From NCBI RefSeq assembly GCF_014199985.1, contig NZ_JACHOS010000012.1, positions 132,881-196,880 of the forward strand: DNA of 64,000 nt, written 5' to 3'. The translations under genes and the position numbers were made by a program. Of this stretch, positions 43,548 through 52,120 are shown one piece after another (positions within the stretch are counted from its first letter, which is position 1; every line of letters begins with the position of its first letter). The notes beneath the pieces were generated by a model. The model worked only from the letters and a program-made list of their open reading frames with translations, ran no database searches and was not told the DNA's origin. This DNA is from Methylorubrum rhodesianum (GTDB taxonomy: Bacteria; Pseudomonadota; Alphaproteobacteria; Rhizobiales; Beijerinckiaceae).

Positions 43548-44884
43548 TGCCGCCCCTTCCCGAGACATCGATGAGATCCATGCCCGACATGACGGCCGAC
43601 ATGCTGGCTCCGCCCCCCGCGCGGATCGATCCCGCCCGCCTCCAGGCGATGATGGAGGCGGTCTCCGCCTTCGGCGGCGGAGCGGGCGGCGCCCTGACCC
43701 GCCTGACGCTGTCGCCGGAGGACGGGCAGGCGCGCGACTGGCTCGCCGCGTGGTTTGCCGCCCACGGCTTCGCGCCGCGGGTCGATGCGATCGGCAACCA
43801 GTTCGGGGTCCTGGACCTCGCCGGGCCCGGCGCGCCGACCGTGATGGTCGGCTCGCATCTCGACAGCCAGCCCAATGGCGGGCGCTTCGACGGAACGCTG
43901 GGCGTGCTCGCCGCCTGCGAGGCGGTCCTCTCCGTCCGCGCGGCGCTCGAAGCGGCGGGCACGGCCTCCGCCTGCAACTTCGCGGTCGCCAACTGGACCA
44001 ACGAGGAGGGCGCCCGCTTCCAGCCGAGCCTGCTCGGCAGCAGCGTCTTCACCGGCGCGGCGGATCTCGACTGGGCCCTTGCCCGGCGCGACGGCGACGG
44101 GGTCACGGTGGCCGAGGCCCTGTCGCGGATCGGTTATGCCGGGACCGATTCCGTGCCGGTGCCCGACGCCTTCATCGAGCTGCACATCGAGGGCGGCCCG
44201 ATCCTGGAGCGGGAGGGCCTGCGCTTCGGCGCCTTCACCCGCTTCTGGGGCGCCACCAAGTACCGCCTCGCCTTCCTCGGGCGTCAGGCCCATACCGGCC
44301 CGACGCCGATGGCCGAGCGGCGCGACGCGCTTCTCGGCGCCGCCTACCTGATCGCCGATCTCAAGGCGATGACGGCCGATTACGGCCTCGACCTGCACAC
44401 CTCCGTCGGCCGCCTCGAAGTGCGGCCGAACTCGCCGAACACCGTCCCGAGCGAGGCGGTCCTGTTCATCGAGCTGCGCTCCGGCTCGCCCGCGATCCTC
44501 GAAGAGGCCGAACTCCGGCTCAAGGCGGCGATCGACCTCGCCGCCGCCCGCGCCGAGGTCGGCCACGAGGTGCGCGCCATCGACCGCCGGGCCGCCGGGC
44601 CGATGGCGCCGGGCCTCGTGCGGCTCGCCGAGCGCGCGGGGGCGGCCAACGGCACGGTCGCCCGCCACCTCGACACGATCGGCGGCCACGACGCCGTCAG
44701 CCTCTCCGCCGTCTGCCCGGCGGTGGTGCTGGCGGTGCCCTGCCGCGGCGGCGTGATGCACCACCCGACCGAGTTCGCGAGCCCCGAGGACCAAGCCGTC
44801 GGCACCCAGGTGCTCGCCGACATGCTGATGATCCTGGCGGTCGAGGGCATGGCCGTCATCGAGGCCGGGGGAGGACGCCGATGA
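43547..44884 (+). CDS. Zn-dependent amidohydrolase, hydantoinase/carbamoylase type (M20)
   Basis: 445 residues, M20/HyuC family. Metal-binding blocks are VGSHLDSQPNGGRFDGTLGV (His and Asp), NWTNEEGARFQPSLLGSSVF (Glu-Glu) and FIELHIEGGPILE, with the C-terminal VMHHPTEFASPED. The dimerisation-domain pattern RQAHTGPTPMAERRDALLGA is typical. Members cleave N-carbamoyl amino acids, ureidoglycolate or allantoate amide bonds to release ammonia. It probably processes the imported solute. The reading frame begins in TGATG overlap with the ATPase gene. The N-terminal ~25 residues are Met/Pro-rich and could be shortened to ATG 43571. Confidence 0.9.
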   Translation: MPPLPETSMRSMPDMTADMLAPPPARIDPARLQAMMEAVSAFGGGAGGALTRLTLSPEDGQARDWLAAWFAAHGFAPRVDAIGNQFGVLDLAGPGAPTVMVGSHLDSQPNGGRFDGTLGVLAACEAVLSVRAALEAAGTASACNFAVANWTNEEGARFQPSLLGSSVFTGAADLDWALARRDGDGVTVAEALSRIGYAGTDSVPVPDAFIELHIEGGPILEREGLRFGAFTRFWGATKYRLAFLGRQAHTGPTPMAERRDALLGAAYLIADLKAMTADYGLDLHTSVGRLEVRPNSPNTVPSEAVLFIELRSGSPAILEEAELRLKAAIDLAAARAEVGHEVRAIDRRAAGPMAPGLVRLAERAGAANGTVARHLDTIGGHDAVSLSAVCPAVVLAVPCRGGVMHHPTEFASPEDQAVGTQVLADMLMILAVEGMAVIEAGGGRR

Positions 44885-45861
44885 AGCCGCTCGGCACGCC
44901 CGAGGATGCCTCCGAGCGCCTCGCCGAGGCCGCTCTGGCGCAGGCCTTCGCCGCGCTCCCCGGCCTTCGGGGCGGGGTCGCGCATTACGAGGTGGCCGTG
45001 CCCGGCCTCGCCTCGCCCTCCTATCACGGAGTCGAATCCACGACCTATCGCGTGGCGGACGCGCAGGGCGCCGAGGCGAGCCTGTTCCTCAAGGTGTCCG
45101 AACCCTGCGCCGCGGCGCTGCTCGACCCCGCCGCCGCCTTCCGTGCGGCGCAAGGGATCGCCGCGCTGGGCCTCGCGCCGGAGCCGCTGCACGTCGCGGC
45201 GGATCAGGGTGCGATCCTGTTCCGGTGCCTCGGCCCGGACTGGCGCCCGGCCACCCTCGACACGCTTCAGCGGCCGGAGGGCATGGCGACCGTGATCGAC
45301 GCCTTCCGCCGGATCGGCGCGGGCGAGGCCTTCGGCCGGCCCTGGAGCGTGTTCGAGGCGATCCGCGACCTCCGCGCCCTGCTCGGGCCGGGCGCCGACA
45401 GCCTGCCGCCCGACGCGTGGTTCCTGTTCGACTGGGCCGAGGCGATCGAGGCGGCGCTCGCGGCCGCCGGCACGGATATCCGCCCGGCGCATGCCGACCC
45501 GCACGCCTCCAACCTGCTGTTCGGCCCCGGCGGCGCCCTGCAGTTCGTCGATTTCGACATGGCCTGCGACACCGACCCCCATTACCAGCTCGGCGCCTTC
45601 CTCAACGAGGCCTGCGCCTTCGAGACGCCGATGCGGGCCGGCATCGAGATGGCGGAGGGGCAGTTCCGGCCCGAGGTGTTCAACCGCGCCCGCGCCTACG
45701 CGGCGGCCGACGACCTGCACTGGGGCCTGCGGGCGCTCGCCATGGACCGGCTCTCGCCCCGCCGCTCGCTCGAATTCCGCAAATACGCCGCCTGGCGCTT
45801 CCTGCGCTGCCGGATGCTCGTCGGCCGGCCGGGCTTCGAGGAAACCCTGAGAGCCCTGTGA
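44881..45861 (+). CDS. Aminoglycoside-phosphotransferase-family kinase, copy 1
   Basis: 326 residues with the APH/choline-kinase fold. The nucleotide lobe has YHGVESTTYRVADAQGAEAS and FLKVSEPCAAALL. The catalytic loop is DIRPAHADPHASNLLF (the H-x-D-x-x-x-x-N motif reads HADPHASN), followed by the metal Asp in LQFVDFDMACDTDPHYQLGA. It phosphorylates a small hydroxyl or amino substrate; choline- and ethanolamine-type kinases are nearest relatives. It is one of two kinases in this operon. ATGA overlap with the amidohydrolase. Confidence 0.85.
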   Translation: MKPLGTPEDASERLAEAALAQAFAALPGLRGGVAHYEVAVPGLASPSYHGVESTTYRVADAQGAEASLFLKVSEPCAAALLDPAAAFRAAQGIAALGLAPEPLHVAADQGAILFRCLGPDWRPATLDTLQRPEGMATVIDAFRRIGAGEAFGRPWSVFEAIRDLRALLGPGADSLPPDAWFLFDWAEAIEAALAAAGTDIRPAHADPHASNLLFGPGGALQFVDFDMACDTDPHYQLGAFLNEACAFETPMRAGIEMAEGQFRPEVFNRARAYAAADDLHWGLRALAMDRLSPRRSLEFRKYAAWRFLRCRMLVGRPGFEETLRAL

Positions 45862-45871
45862 GGAGGTGACG

Positions 45872-46807
45872 ATGATCGTTCTGGGTCAGGCGGCCACCGA
45901 GGCCGAGCACGCCTTCGAGGCCGCCCTGCGCGCCGTGCCGCGCTGGCAGGGGCGCGCGACGCGCTACCGCCCGGTTCTCGGCGGGATCAGCAACGTCAAC
46001 TGGCGCGTCGAGATCGAGGGCGAGCCGCATTCCTACTTCGTCAAGATGCCGGGCCGGGGCACCGAGATGTTCATCGACCGCGCCGCCGCCCGCGCCGCCA
46101 GCCGGCAGGCGGAGGTGATCGGGCTGGGGCCCCGCACCTTCGACGATCTCGACGCGCACGGCATCGAGATCGCCGAGTTCGTGGACGGGCGCCGCCCCTC
46201 GACCAACCGCGACTTCGCCGATCCGGCCCTGCGGGCGGAGGCGATGCGCGTCTACCGCCGCTTCCACGCCGCCCCGCTCCTGCCGCTGACCAAGACCGTG
46301 TTCGACATGATCGACGAGCACGACCGGCAGGCGGCCGAACTCGGCGCCCTCCTGCCCCCGGACCAAGCCTGGCTGACCCGCCAGACCCGGCTGGCGCGGG
46401 CGGCGATCGAAGCGTCCGGTCTCGATCTCGTGCCCTGCTTCAACGACCCGATGCCGGGCAACTTCCTGATCGGCGAGGACGGCTCGATCCTCTTGATCGA
46501 CTTCGAGTACGCCTCCAACAACGACCGGCTCTACGACATCGCGATCTGGAGCGGGGAGATGTTCTTCCCCGAGAGCGTCGATCGCGAACTGATCGAACAG
46601 TATTTCGGCCGCTACGACGAAGCTTTGTTTGCGCGCCTGATGGTGCACAAGGCGCTCGCCGACGTGAAGTGGTCGACCTGGGCGATGGTGCAGAACCGCA
46701 TCTCCACCCTCGACTTCGATTTCTACAAGTACGGGATCTGGAAGCACATGCGCGCCCGCTCGATCATGAACGACCCGCGCTGGCCGCTCTTCCTGAAGGC
46801 GCTCTGA
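45872..46807 (+). CDS. Choline/ethanolamine-kinase-like phosphotransferase, copy 2
   Basis: 311 residues. GGISNVNWRVEIEGEPHSYF matches the phosphate-binding loop of choline-kinase-like proteins, LVPCFNDPMPGNFLIGEDGS is the catalytic loop with Asp and Asn, and ILLIDFEYASNNDRLYDIAI is the metal-binding DFE segment. A typical cytosolic kinase for choline, ethanolamine or related compounds. A strong AGGAGG (45861-45866) precedes ATG 45872; it follows copy 1 by 10 bp. Paired kinases and a phosphatase in one transport operon hint at substrate phosphorylation as a trapping step. Confidence 0.87.
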   Translation: MIVLGQAATEAEHAFEAALRAVPRWQGRATRYRPVLGGISNVNWRVEIEGEPHSYFVKMPGRGTEMFIDRAAARAASRQAEVIGLGPRTFDDLDAHGIEIAEFVDGRRPSTNRDFADPALRAEAMRVYRRFHAAPLLPLTKTVFDMIDEHDRQAAELGALLPPDQAWLTRQTRLARAAIEASGLDLVPCFNDPMPGNFLIGEDGSILLIDFEYASNNDRLYDIAIWSGEMFFPESVDRELIEQYFGRYDEALFARLMVHKALADVKWSTWAMVQNRISTLDFDFYKYGIWKHMRARSIMNDPRWPLFLKAL

Positions 46808-46810
46808 GCG

Positions 46811-47617
46811 ATGGGTCCGGCTGCTCCCACGACCGGCACCCTCGCCGCCGACGACATCCTCGCCTTCGCCGCCGAACTGGCGGAGGCGGCGCGCCCGATC
46901 GCGCGCGCCTATTTCCGCACCCCCCTCGACATCGTGACGAAGGCCGACGAGAGCCCGGTGACCTTGGCCGACCGCGCCATCGAGGCGCGCCTGCGCGGCC
47001 TGATCGAGGCGCGGTTTCCCGATCACGGCATCTTCGGCGAGGAGATGGGGGTGAAGCCCGGCACGGCGCCCGGAAACGGCCCGGTCTGGGTGATCGATCC
47101 CATCGACGGCACCAAGAGCTTCGTCACCGGCCTGCCGCTGTTCGGCACCCTGATCGCCTTCCTCGACGGCGGGGTGCCGCTCGTCGGGCTGATCGACATG
47201 CCGGCGCTGGGCGAGCGCTGGACCGGGCGGCCGGGGCAGGCCCTGTTCGGGGCCGAGCCCGCCCGCACCAGCGGCTGCCGGAGCCTGTCGGCGGCGCGCT
47301 CCTTCACCACGGCGCCCGACGGGTTCATCGGCGAAGACGCGGCGCGCTACCGCCGCCTCAGCGCAGCCACGGCCCTGCGCCGCTTCGGCGGCGATTGCTA
47401 CGCCTACGGCCTGCTGGCCTCCGGCCATTGCGACCTGATCGCCGAGACCGGCCTCCAGCCCTACGACTACATGGCGCTGGTGCCGGTGATCCGCGCGGCG
47501 GGCGGGGTTGTCACCGACTGGGCCGGCGCAGACCTCACCCTCGGCTCCGACGGGCGGGTGCTCGCGGCGGCGAGCCCGGAACTGCACGCGCAGGCACTGG
47601 CGATCCTGCGGGAATGA
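46811..47617 (+). CDS. Inositol-monophosphatase-family phosphatase (HisN-like)
   Basis: 268 residues. Metal-binding motifs are IVTKADESPVTLADRAIEA, HGIFGEEMGVKPG, VWVIDPIDGTKSFVTGLPLF and the C-terminal CDLIAETGLQPYDYMALVPV (W-D-x-A-like region read as YDYMA). Closest to HisN-type histidinol-phosphatases but also to inositol monophosphatases. It is a magnesium-dependent cytosolic phosphatase. The start lies 3 bp after the kinase stop. It ends the operon; the substrate is probably the phosphorylated product of the kinases, though a histidine-pathway role cannot be excluded. Confidence 0.88.
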   Translation: MGPAAPTTGTLAADDILAFAAELAEAARPIARAYFRTPLDIVTKADESPVTLADRAIEARLRGLIEARFPDHGIFGEEMGVKPGTAPGNGPVWVIDPIDGTKSFVTGLPLFGTLIAFLDGGVPLVGLIDMPALGERWTGRPGQALFGAEPARTSGCRSLSAARSFTTAPDGFIGEDAARYRRLSAATALRRFGGDCYAYGLLASGHCDLIAETGLQPYDYMALVPVIRAAGGVVTDWAGADLTLGSDGRVLAAASPELHAQALAILRE

Positions 47618-47825
47618 GGCCGCCGGCAGGGACCCGATCACGGGCCCCGACGATGGTGCGGGGCGGCGCCTCGCGGCGGAGACGAAGACCGCCCCACGCG
47701 CCGGCCGGATGCAAGTTCGGATCGCAGAGCGCTTAAAACATGGGCATCGAAGGTAAAAACTTGCGCATCGACGGGATGCTCTTTGCTTGACTGGGAAAAT
47801 CGCCAATTTTAAAAATGTAATCGAG

Positions 47826-47935
47826 TTGATCGCTAGGGTTCCAGCATCGCTTCGATGTGTTCGGTCCGAGAGCGGTTGCCGCGGCGGGAGACATCCGCCC
47901 GGATGCACGGCGGGATAAAAGCCCGGGAGACCTCA
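47826..47935 (+). promoter_or_regulatory. Guanidine-I (ykkC) riboswitch
   Basis: The ykkC consensus is present in order: GCTAGGGTTCC at ~47832, CGGTCCGAGAGCG at ~47862, then GACATCCGCCCGGATG, and CGGGATAAAAGCCCGGGAG ending at ~47929. These are the conserved core elements of the guanidine-I aptamer (ykkC class, guanidine sensing). It lies upstream of the transporter/carboxylase operon and on the same strand. Together with the downstream carboxyguanidine deiminase genes it strongly supports guanidine regulation. Confidence 0.92.
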
Positions 47936-47941
47936 CTGGCC

Positions 47942-47980
47942 AGAGATTGGCAAGGACAGGTCTTGTACAATCTCTTTCTG
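47942..47980 (+). terminator. Terminator-like hairpin of the riboswitch expression platform
   Basis: AGAGATTG (47942-47949) pairs with CAATCTCT (47968-47975), with an inner CAAG/CTTG pair, followed by TTCTGT. It begins 7 bp after the aptamer. Ligand binding would relieve termination so that the operon is expressed when guanidine is present. Whether the helix competes with the aptamer P1 stem is inferred. Confidence 0.6.
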
Positions 47981-48304
47981 TATTGGAAGGGACGTATGCC
48001 CGGCAGAGCCTCCAAGATCGACTGTTCGACCTCTTTGAGCGGCGCCCTCCCGCGCTCCCACCGCCGGCCCGTCCTGGCCGCGCGTCCCCCCGGTTTTCCC
48101 AACCCCGTTCCGTAGGCCGCGCCCGCGCGGGGACGCTCCACATCCTCGTGGTGGCCGCCTGCCAACAGGCCTGCTTTGGCTGTCCGACAGCGGGCTTCGC
48201 CCCGCCGCCTGCCTCTGCGCGCGCTTGCACGCCGCGCCCGCCCCAGCTCCGTGTCCGGCCGCAAGCGGCCATCCCAGACGACAAGACATGCCAGGAGACG
48301 AGAC
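47981..48304 (+). other. Long leader between riboswitch and first gene
   Basis: About 320 bp with no credible gene. Short frames (for example 47997-48115) are Arg/Pro-rich. A small GCCTG/CAGGC hairpin occurs near 48155. AGGAGACGAGAC immediately before 48305 is the ribosome site for the transporter gene. The stretch before the riboswitch (47618-47825) is AT-rich near 47740-47820 and probably holds the promoter. Confidence 0.5.
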
Positions 48305-49315
48305 ATGCGCATCCCGAGCCTGATCACCGGCGGTCTCACAGGGGTCCGGCGCGGCCTGTCCGCCCTCACCCTCGCCGTCGGGCTCCTCGCCGCACCGATG
48401 GCACAGGCCGCCGAGCCGCTGCGCATCGGCTACAGCGACTGGCCGGGCTGGGTGGCGTGGCAGGTCGCCATCGAGAAGGGCTGGCTCAAGGAGGCCGGCA
48501 TCGACGCGAAGTTCGAGTGGTTCGACTACTCGGCCTCGATGGACGCCTTCTCGGCGGGCAAGCTCGACGCGGTGACCTGCACCAACGGCGACGCGCTCGT
48601 GATGAGCGGCAACGGCGCCAAGAACGTCATGATCATGCTCACCGACTACTCCAACGGCAACGACATGATCGTCGGCAAGCCGGGGGTGAAGTCGCTGGCC
48701 GACTTGAAGGGCAAGAAGGTCGGTCTCGAAGTCGGCCTCGTCGAGCACCTCCTCCTCATCGACGGCCTGCAGAAGGCCGGGATCAAGGAGAGCGACGTCA
48801 GCCTCGTCAACGCCAAGACCAACGAGACGCCGCAGATCCTCGCCTCGGGCGACGTCTCGGCCATCGGCGCGTGGCAGCCGATCGCGGGTCAGGCCATGCG
48901 CGGCGCGGCGGGGGCCCGCCCGCTCTACACCTCCGCCGACCGGCCGGGCCTGATCTACGACGTAGTCACGGTGACGCCCGCGAGCCTCGCCGCGCGGCGG
49001 CCCGACTGGATCAAGCTCGTCGGCCTGTGGGACCGGGTGGTGGCCTATATCCAGGATCCGAAGACGCAGGGCGACGCCGTGGCGATCATGGCGGCCAAGG
49101 TCGGCATCGAGCCCGCCGTCTTCACCCGCTTCCTCAAGGGCACGAAGCTCCTCACGCTCGCCGAAGGCCGCGCGGTGATGAAGGACGCCGACGGCTTCGG
49201 CTCGCTCTACGGGTCGAGCCGGCACGCGGACGCCTTCAACGTCAAGTTCGAGGTCTACAAGACCCCGCAGGACGTGAAGGCCGCGATCGATCCCGCCCTC
49301 ACCGACGGCAAGTGA
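48305..49315 (+). CDS. ABC transporter substrate-binding protein, guanidine/taurine-nitrate type
   Basis: 336 residues. Signal peptide RGLSALTLAVGLLAAPMAQA. NMT1/THI5-like body: LRIGYSDWPGWVAWQVAIEK, FEWFDYSASMDAFSAGKLDA, LKGKKVGLEVGLVEHLLLID, and AIGAWQPIAGQAMRGAAGA. It belongs to the family of binding proteins associated with urea carboxylase clusters; with the riboswitch, guanidine is the likely ligand. ATG 48305 has an AGGAGA ribosome site. It is the first gene of the riboswitch-controlled operon. Confidence 0.9.
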   Translation: MRIPSLITGGLTGVRRGLSALTLAVGLLAAPMAQAAEPLRIGYSDWPGWVAWQVAIEKGWLKEAGIDAKFEWFDYSASMDAFSAGKLDAVTCTNGDALVMSGNGAKNVMIMLTDYSNGNDMIVGKPGVKSLADLKGKKVGLEVGLVEHLLLIDGLQKAGIKESDVSLVNAKTNETPQILASGDVSAIGAWQPIAGQAMRGAAGARPLYTSADRPGLIYDVVTVTPASLAARRPDWIKLVGLWDRVVAYIQDPKTQGDAVAIMAAKVGIEPAVFTRFLKGTKLLTLAEGRAVMKDADGFGSLYGSSRHADAFNVKFEVYKTPQDVKAAIDPALTDGK

Positions 49316-49340
49316 GCGGCAAGTGAGGGGAGAGGAGCCG

Positions 49341-50402
49341 ATGCGCGCGCCGCAGCCTCGACACCTGTCCGACCGGGACGCCGCTCCGGCGGTGGCGGTT
49401 GCCCCGCTCCCGCCGGTGGCGGGGGCCGCCCCCGTCGCCGGCCGGGCGCGGCGATCCTGGATCGGCGTGGCGCGCCCGCTCTCGCGGCGGCGGCACGGGA
49501 CGCTGACGCTCCTCTCCTTCCTGATCCCGCTCGGCCTGTGGGCCGCCGTCTCCTACCTCCCCTTCCTCTGGCATCCCCTGGTCGAGGTGACGAACCCCGG
49601 CGACGTGGCCTGGATGGAGCCCGGCATGCGGGTGCCGCGGGCGGCCTTCGCCGAGGAGGTCGCGGCGGCCCAGGGCGCCGGCGGCGCGGGCCCCGAGGGC
49701 CGGCCCGCCAACCCGGTCTACCTGCCGGCCCCGCACGAGGTCGCGGTCGCCCTCTGGACCGCGCTCACGGCGCCGCCGCCCCAGCGCGACGCGATCTGGC
49801 TGCCCGCGAGCCTGTGGCACTCGATCCAGATCATCTTCTGGGGCTTCACGATCTCCTCCCTCGTCGGCGTGCCGCTCGGCGTGCTGTGCGGGGCGCAAGC
49901 CTCGATCGCCCGGCTGACCGAGCCCGTAATCGAGTTCGTGCGCTACCTGCCGGCGCCGGCTTTCGGCGCGCTGATGGTCGCGATCCTCGGGATCTACGAC
50001 GGGCCGAAGATCGCCATCATCGTCATCGGCACCTTCTTTCAGCAGGTGCTCGTCATCGCCAACACCACCCGCCGGGTCGATCCGCTGCTGGTCGAGGCCG
50101 CGCTCACCATGGGCTCGCGCAACCTGCGCCTGATCCGCCGGGTGATCGTGCCGGCGGTGCTGCCGCAGATCTACCGCGACCAGCGCATCCTGCTCGGCTG
50201 GGCCTGGACCTACCTGATCGTCGCGGAACTGATCGGCACCTCGTCGGGCATCACCTTCTTCATCACGCAACAGGCCCGCTACCAGCATTTCGACAACGTC
50301 TACGCCGCGATCCTCGTGATCGGCCTCGTCGGCATCGCCACCGACATCGCGCTCGCGCTGCTCGGCCGCCGGCTCTTCCCCTATGCGAGGGCCGAGGCAT
50401 GA
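49341..50402 (+). CDS. ABC transporter permease, nitrate/taurine type
   Basis: 353 residues. A Pro/Ala-rich tail of ~45 residues precedes TLTLLSFLIPLGLWAAVSYL. A long periplasmic loop (~70-125) then leads into the six-helix permease core: WHSIQIIFWGFTISSLVGVP, FVRYLPAPAFGALMVAILGI, MGSRNLRLIRRVIVPAVLPQ, WAWTYLIVAELIGTSSGITF. The extra large loop is typical of the urea-carboxylase-linked permeases. ATG 49341 follows GAGAGGAGCC; GTG 49323 is an alternative. It couples to the ATPase gene by ATGA overlap. Confidence 0.9.
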   Translation: MRAPQPRHLSDRDAAPAVAVAPLPPVAGAAPVAGRARRSWIGVARPLSRRRHGTLTLLSFLIPLGLWAAVSYLPFLWHPLVEVTNPGDVAWMEPGMRVPRAAFAEEVAAAQGAGGAGPEGRPANPVYLPAPHEVAVALWTALTAPPPQRDAIWLPASLWHSIQIIFWGFTISSLVGVPLGVLCGAQASIARLTEPVIEFVRYLPAPAFGALMVAILGIYDGPKIAIIVIGTFFQQVLVIANTTRRVDPLLVEAALTMGSRNLRLIRRVIVPAVLPQIYRDQRILLGWAWTYLIVAELIGTSSGITFFITQQARYQHFDNVYAAILVIGLVGIATDIALALLGRRLFPYARAEA

Positions 50403-51334
50403 GCGGCGCCCCCATCACCCTGCCGATCGAGGCCTGCGACTACCGCACCCAGTGCGAGCCCGTGCGCGCCCGCTTCGAGCGGCTGAAGGCCCGCGAGGTC
50501 GCGCTCAGGGTCGAGGGCCTCGGCAAGGTGTTCCGCAACGCGGACGGCGTCGAGACCGTGGCTTTGCGCGGCATCGACCTCGTCACCCATCGCCGTGAAT
50601 TCCTCTGCGTCGTCGGGCCGTCGGGCTGCGGCAAGTCGACCTTCGTGCGCATCCTCGCCGGGCTCGAGACCAAGAGTTCGGGCACCGTCAGCGTCGGCGG
50701 CGTGCCGGTGTCGGGTCCCGGCGCCGACCGGGGCATGGTGTTCCAGGGCTACACCCTGTTCCCCTGGCTCACCGTCAAGCGCAACGTCGCCTTCGGTCTC
50801 GAAGAGAACGGCGAGGCCCGGCATGTGGCCGAGCGCGAGGCGCTGCAATGGCTGGCGCTGATCGGGCTGGAGCGCTTCGCCGACGCCTATCCGCACCAGC
50901 TCTCCGGCGGCATGAAGCAGCGCGTCGCCATCGCCCGCGCGCTGGCCATGCGCCCGCGCATCCTCCTGATGGACGAGCCGTTCTCGGCGCTCGACGCGCA
51001 GTCCCGCGCCCGGATGCAGGCCTACCTGATCGAGATCTGGCGCAAGATCGACATCACCATCGTCTTCATCACCCACGACCTCGACGAGGCGGTCTATCTC
51101 GCCGACCGCATCCTCGTCCTGAAGGCCCATCCCGGCGAGGTCGAGGAGCTGATCGAGGTGCCGGTGCCCCGGCCGCGCCATCCCGGTCAGATGCAGATGC
51201 CGGAATTCCACGCCACCCGCGCCCGGCTCGACGCGCTGATCCATCCAGGTGAAGCCGAGGCCGACGGCCCGGCCGATCTGGGCAGCCTCGACATGGTCAC
51301 CCGCATGGCGAGCGCGGGGGACGAGGTCGAATGA
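50399..51334 (+). CDS. ABC transporter ATP-binding protein, nitrate/taurine type
   Basis: 311 residues with all motifs intact: Walker A GPSGCGKSTFVRIL, Q-loop MVFQGYTLFPWLTVKRNVAF, signature LSGGMKQRVAIARALAMRPR, Walker B ILLMDEPFSALDAQSRAR and switch VFITHDLDEAVYLADRILVL. A conserved N-terminal CDYRTQCEPVRARFERLK precedes the fold, as in urea-carboxylase-linked ATPases. Energises uptake of the operon's substrate. Overlaps the permease and the creatininase-type gene by 4 bp at each end. Confidence 0.93.
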   Translation: MSGAPITLPIEACDYRTQCEPVRARFERLKAREVALRVEGLGKVFRNADGVETVALRGIDLVTHRREFLCVVGPSGCGKSTFVRILAGLETKSSGTVSVGGVPVSGPGADRGMVFQGYTLFPWLTVKRNVAFGLEENGEARHVAEREALQWLALIGLERFADAYPHQLSGGMKQRVAIARALAMRPRILLMDEPFSALDAQSRARMQAYLIEIWRKIDITIVFITHDLDEAVYLADRILVLKAHPGEVEELIEVPVPRPRHPGQMQMPEFHATRARLDALIHPGEAEADGPADLGSLDMVTRMASAGDEVE

Positions 51335-52119
51335 GCACGCCTCTCCTTTGGTCCGACCGCACCTGGGAGGAGATCCCCGGTGACCTCGCGGGCGCCGCGC
51401 AGGCCGCGCTCCTGCCGATCGGCGCCACCGAGCAGCACGGGCCGCATCTCGGCTGCGGCATGGATTTCGTGCTGGCCGATCACCTCTGCCGCGCGGTCTC
51501 GGCCCGCACCGGCGTGCCGATGCTGCCCACCCTGCCCTACGGCTGCTCGCTCGGCCATTCGCGGCGCTGGCCCGGCACCATCGCCTTCGACCCGCTGCTG
51601 ATGACCGACCTCGTCCGGCAGATCGGGGAACAGGCCTATCACTCGGGCGTGCGCCGCCTGTTCCTCGTCAACGCCCACGTCACCAATGCCGCGCCCCTGC
51701 GCTGTGCCCTCGAACTCCTGCGGGCGGCCCACGACGACCTGATGGTGGCGCTCGTCAACACCGCCACCGTCAGCGGGCGGGTGCGCTCCGCCCATTTCCT
51801 GGACGCCGAGGACTGGCACGCCAACCGGGCCGAGACCGCGCTGATGCAGGCCGTGGCCCCCGCCCTGGTGCGGGAGGACCGCATCGCGCAGGCCGATGAT
51901 CCCGATCGGACCGGTGGCCTCGTCTTCGCCCACCCGGTCAACCGCACCAGCCGCAACGGCGTCACCGGCACCCCCTCGCAGGCGAGTGCCGCGGAGGGTG
52001 CCGAGCTGTTCGCCTGGATGGTCGAGGACCTGACCGCCCTCGTCCGGCGCGGGCTCACCGAGACCCCGCCCCTTCCCCATTCCTACGACGGCCCCGCCGT
52101 CCCCATGCCAGGAGCCTGA
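51331..52119 (+). CDS. Creatininase-family amidohydrolase
   Basis: 262 residues. Creatininase motifs are ALLPIGATEQHGPHLGCGMD with the metal Glu and His, YGCSLGHSRRWPGTIAFDPL, FLVNAHVTNAAPLRCALELL and SRNGVTGTPSQASAAEG. Members open a cyclic or linear amide; creatinine amidohydrolase is the type enzyme, and mycofactocin proteins are other relatives. In this operon it could prepare a methylated guanidine or creatinine-like compound, or act on a guanidine-derived amide. ATGA overlap with the ATPase gene and a 1-bp gap before the next gene indicate co-translation. Confidence 0.87.
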   Translation: MSTPLLWSDRTWEEIPGDLAGAAQAALLPIGATEQHGPHLGCGMDFVLADHLCRAVSARTGVPMLPTLPYGCSLGHSRRWPGTIAFDPLLMTDLVRQIGEQAYHSGVRRLFLVNAHVTNAAPLRCALELLRAAHDDLMVALVNTATVSGRVRSAHFLDAEDWHANRAETALMQAVAPALVREDRIAQADDPDRTGGLVFAHPVNRTSRNGVTGTPSQASAAEGAELFAWMVEDLTALVRRGLTETPPLPHSYDGPAVPMPGA

Positions 52120-52120
52120 G

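Noticed and set aside
47618..48304. Sigma54 promoter for the guanidine operon
   Set aside because: TTGGCAAGGACAGGTCTTG looks suggestive but the GG to GC spacing is wrong, and it overlaps the terminator-like hairpin.
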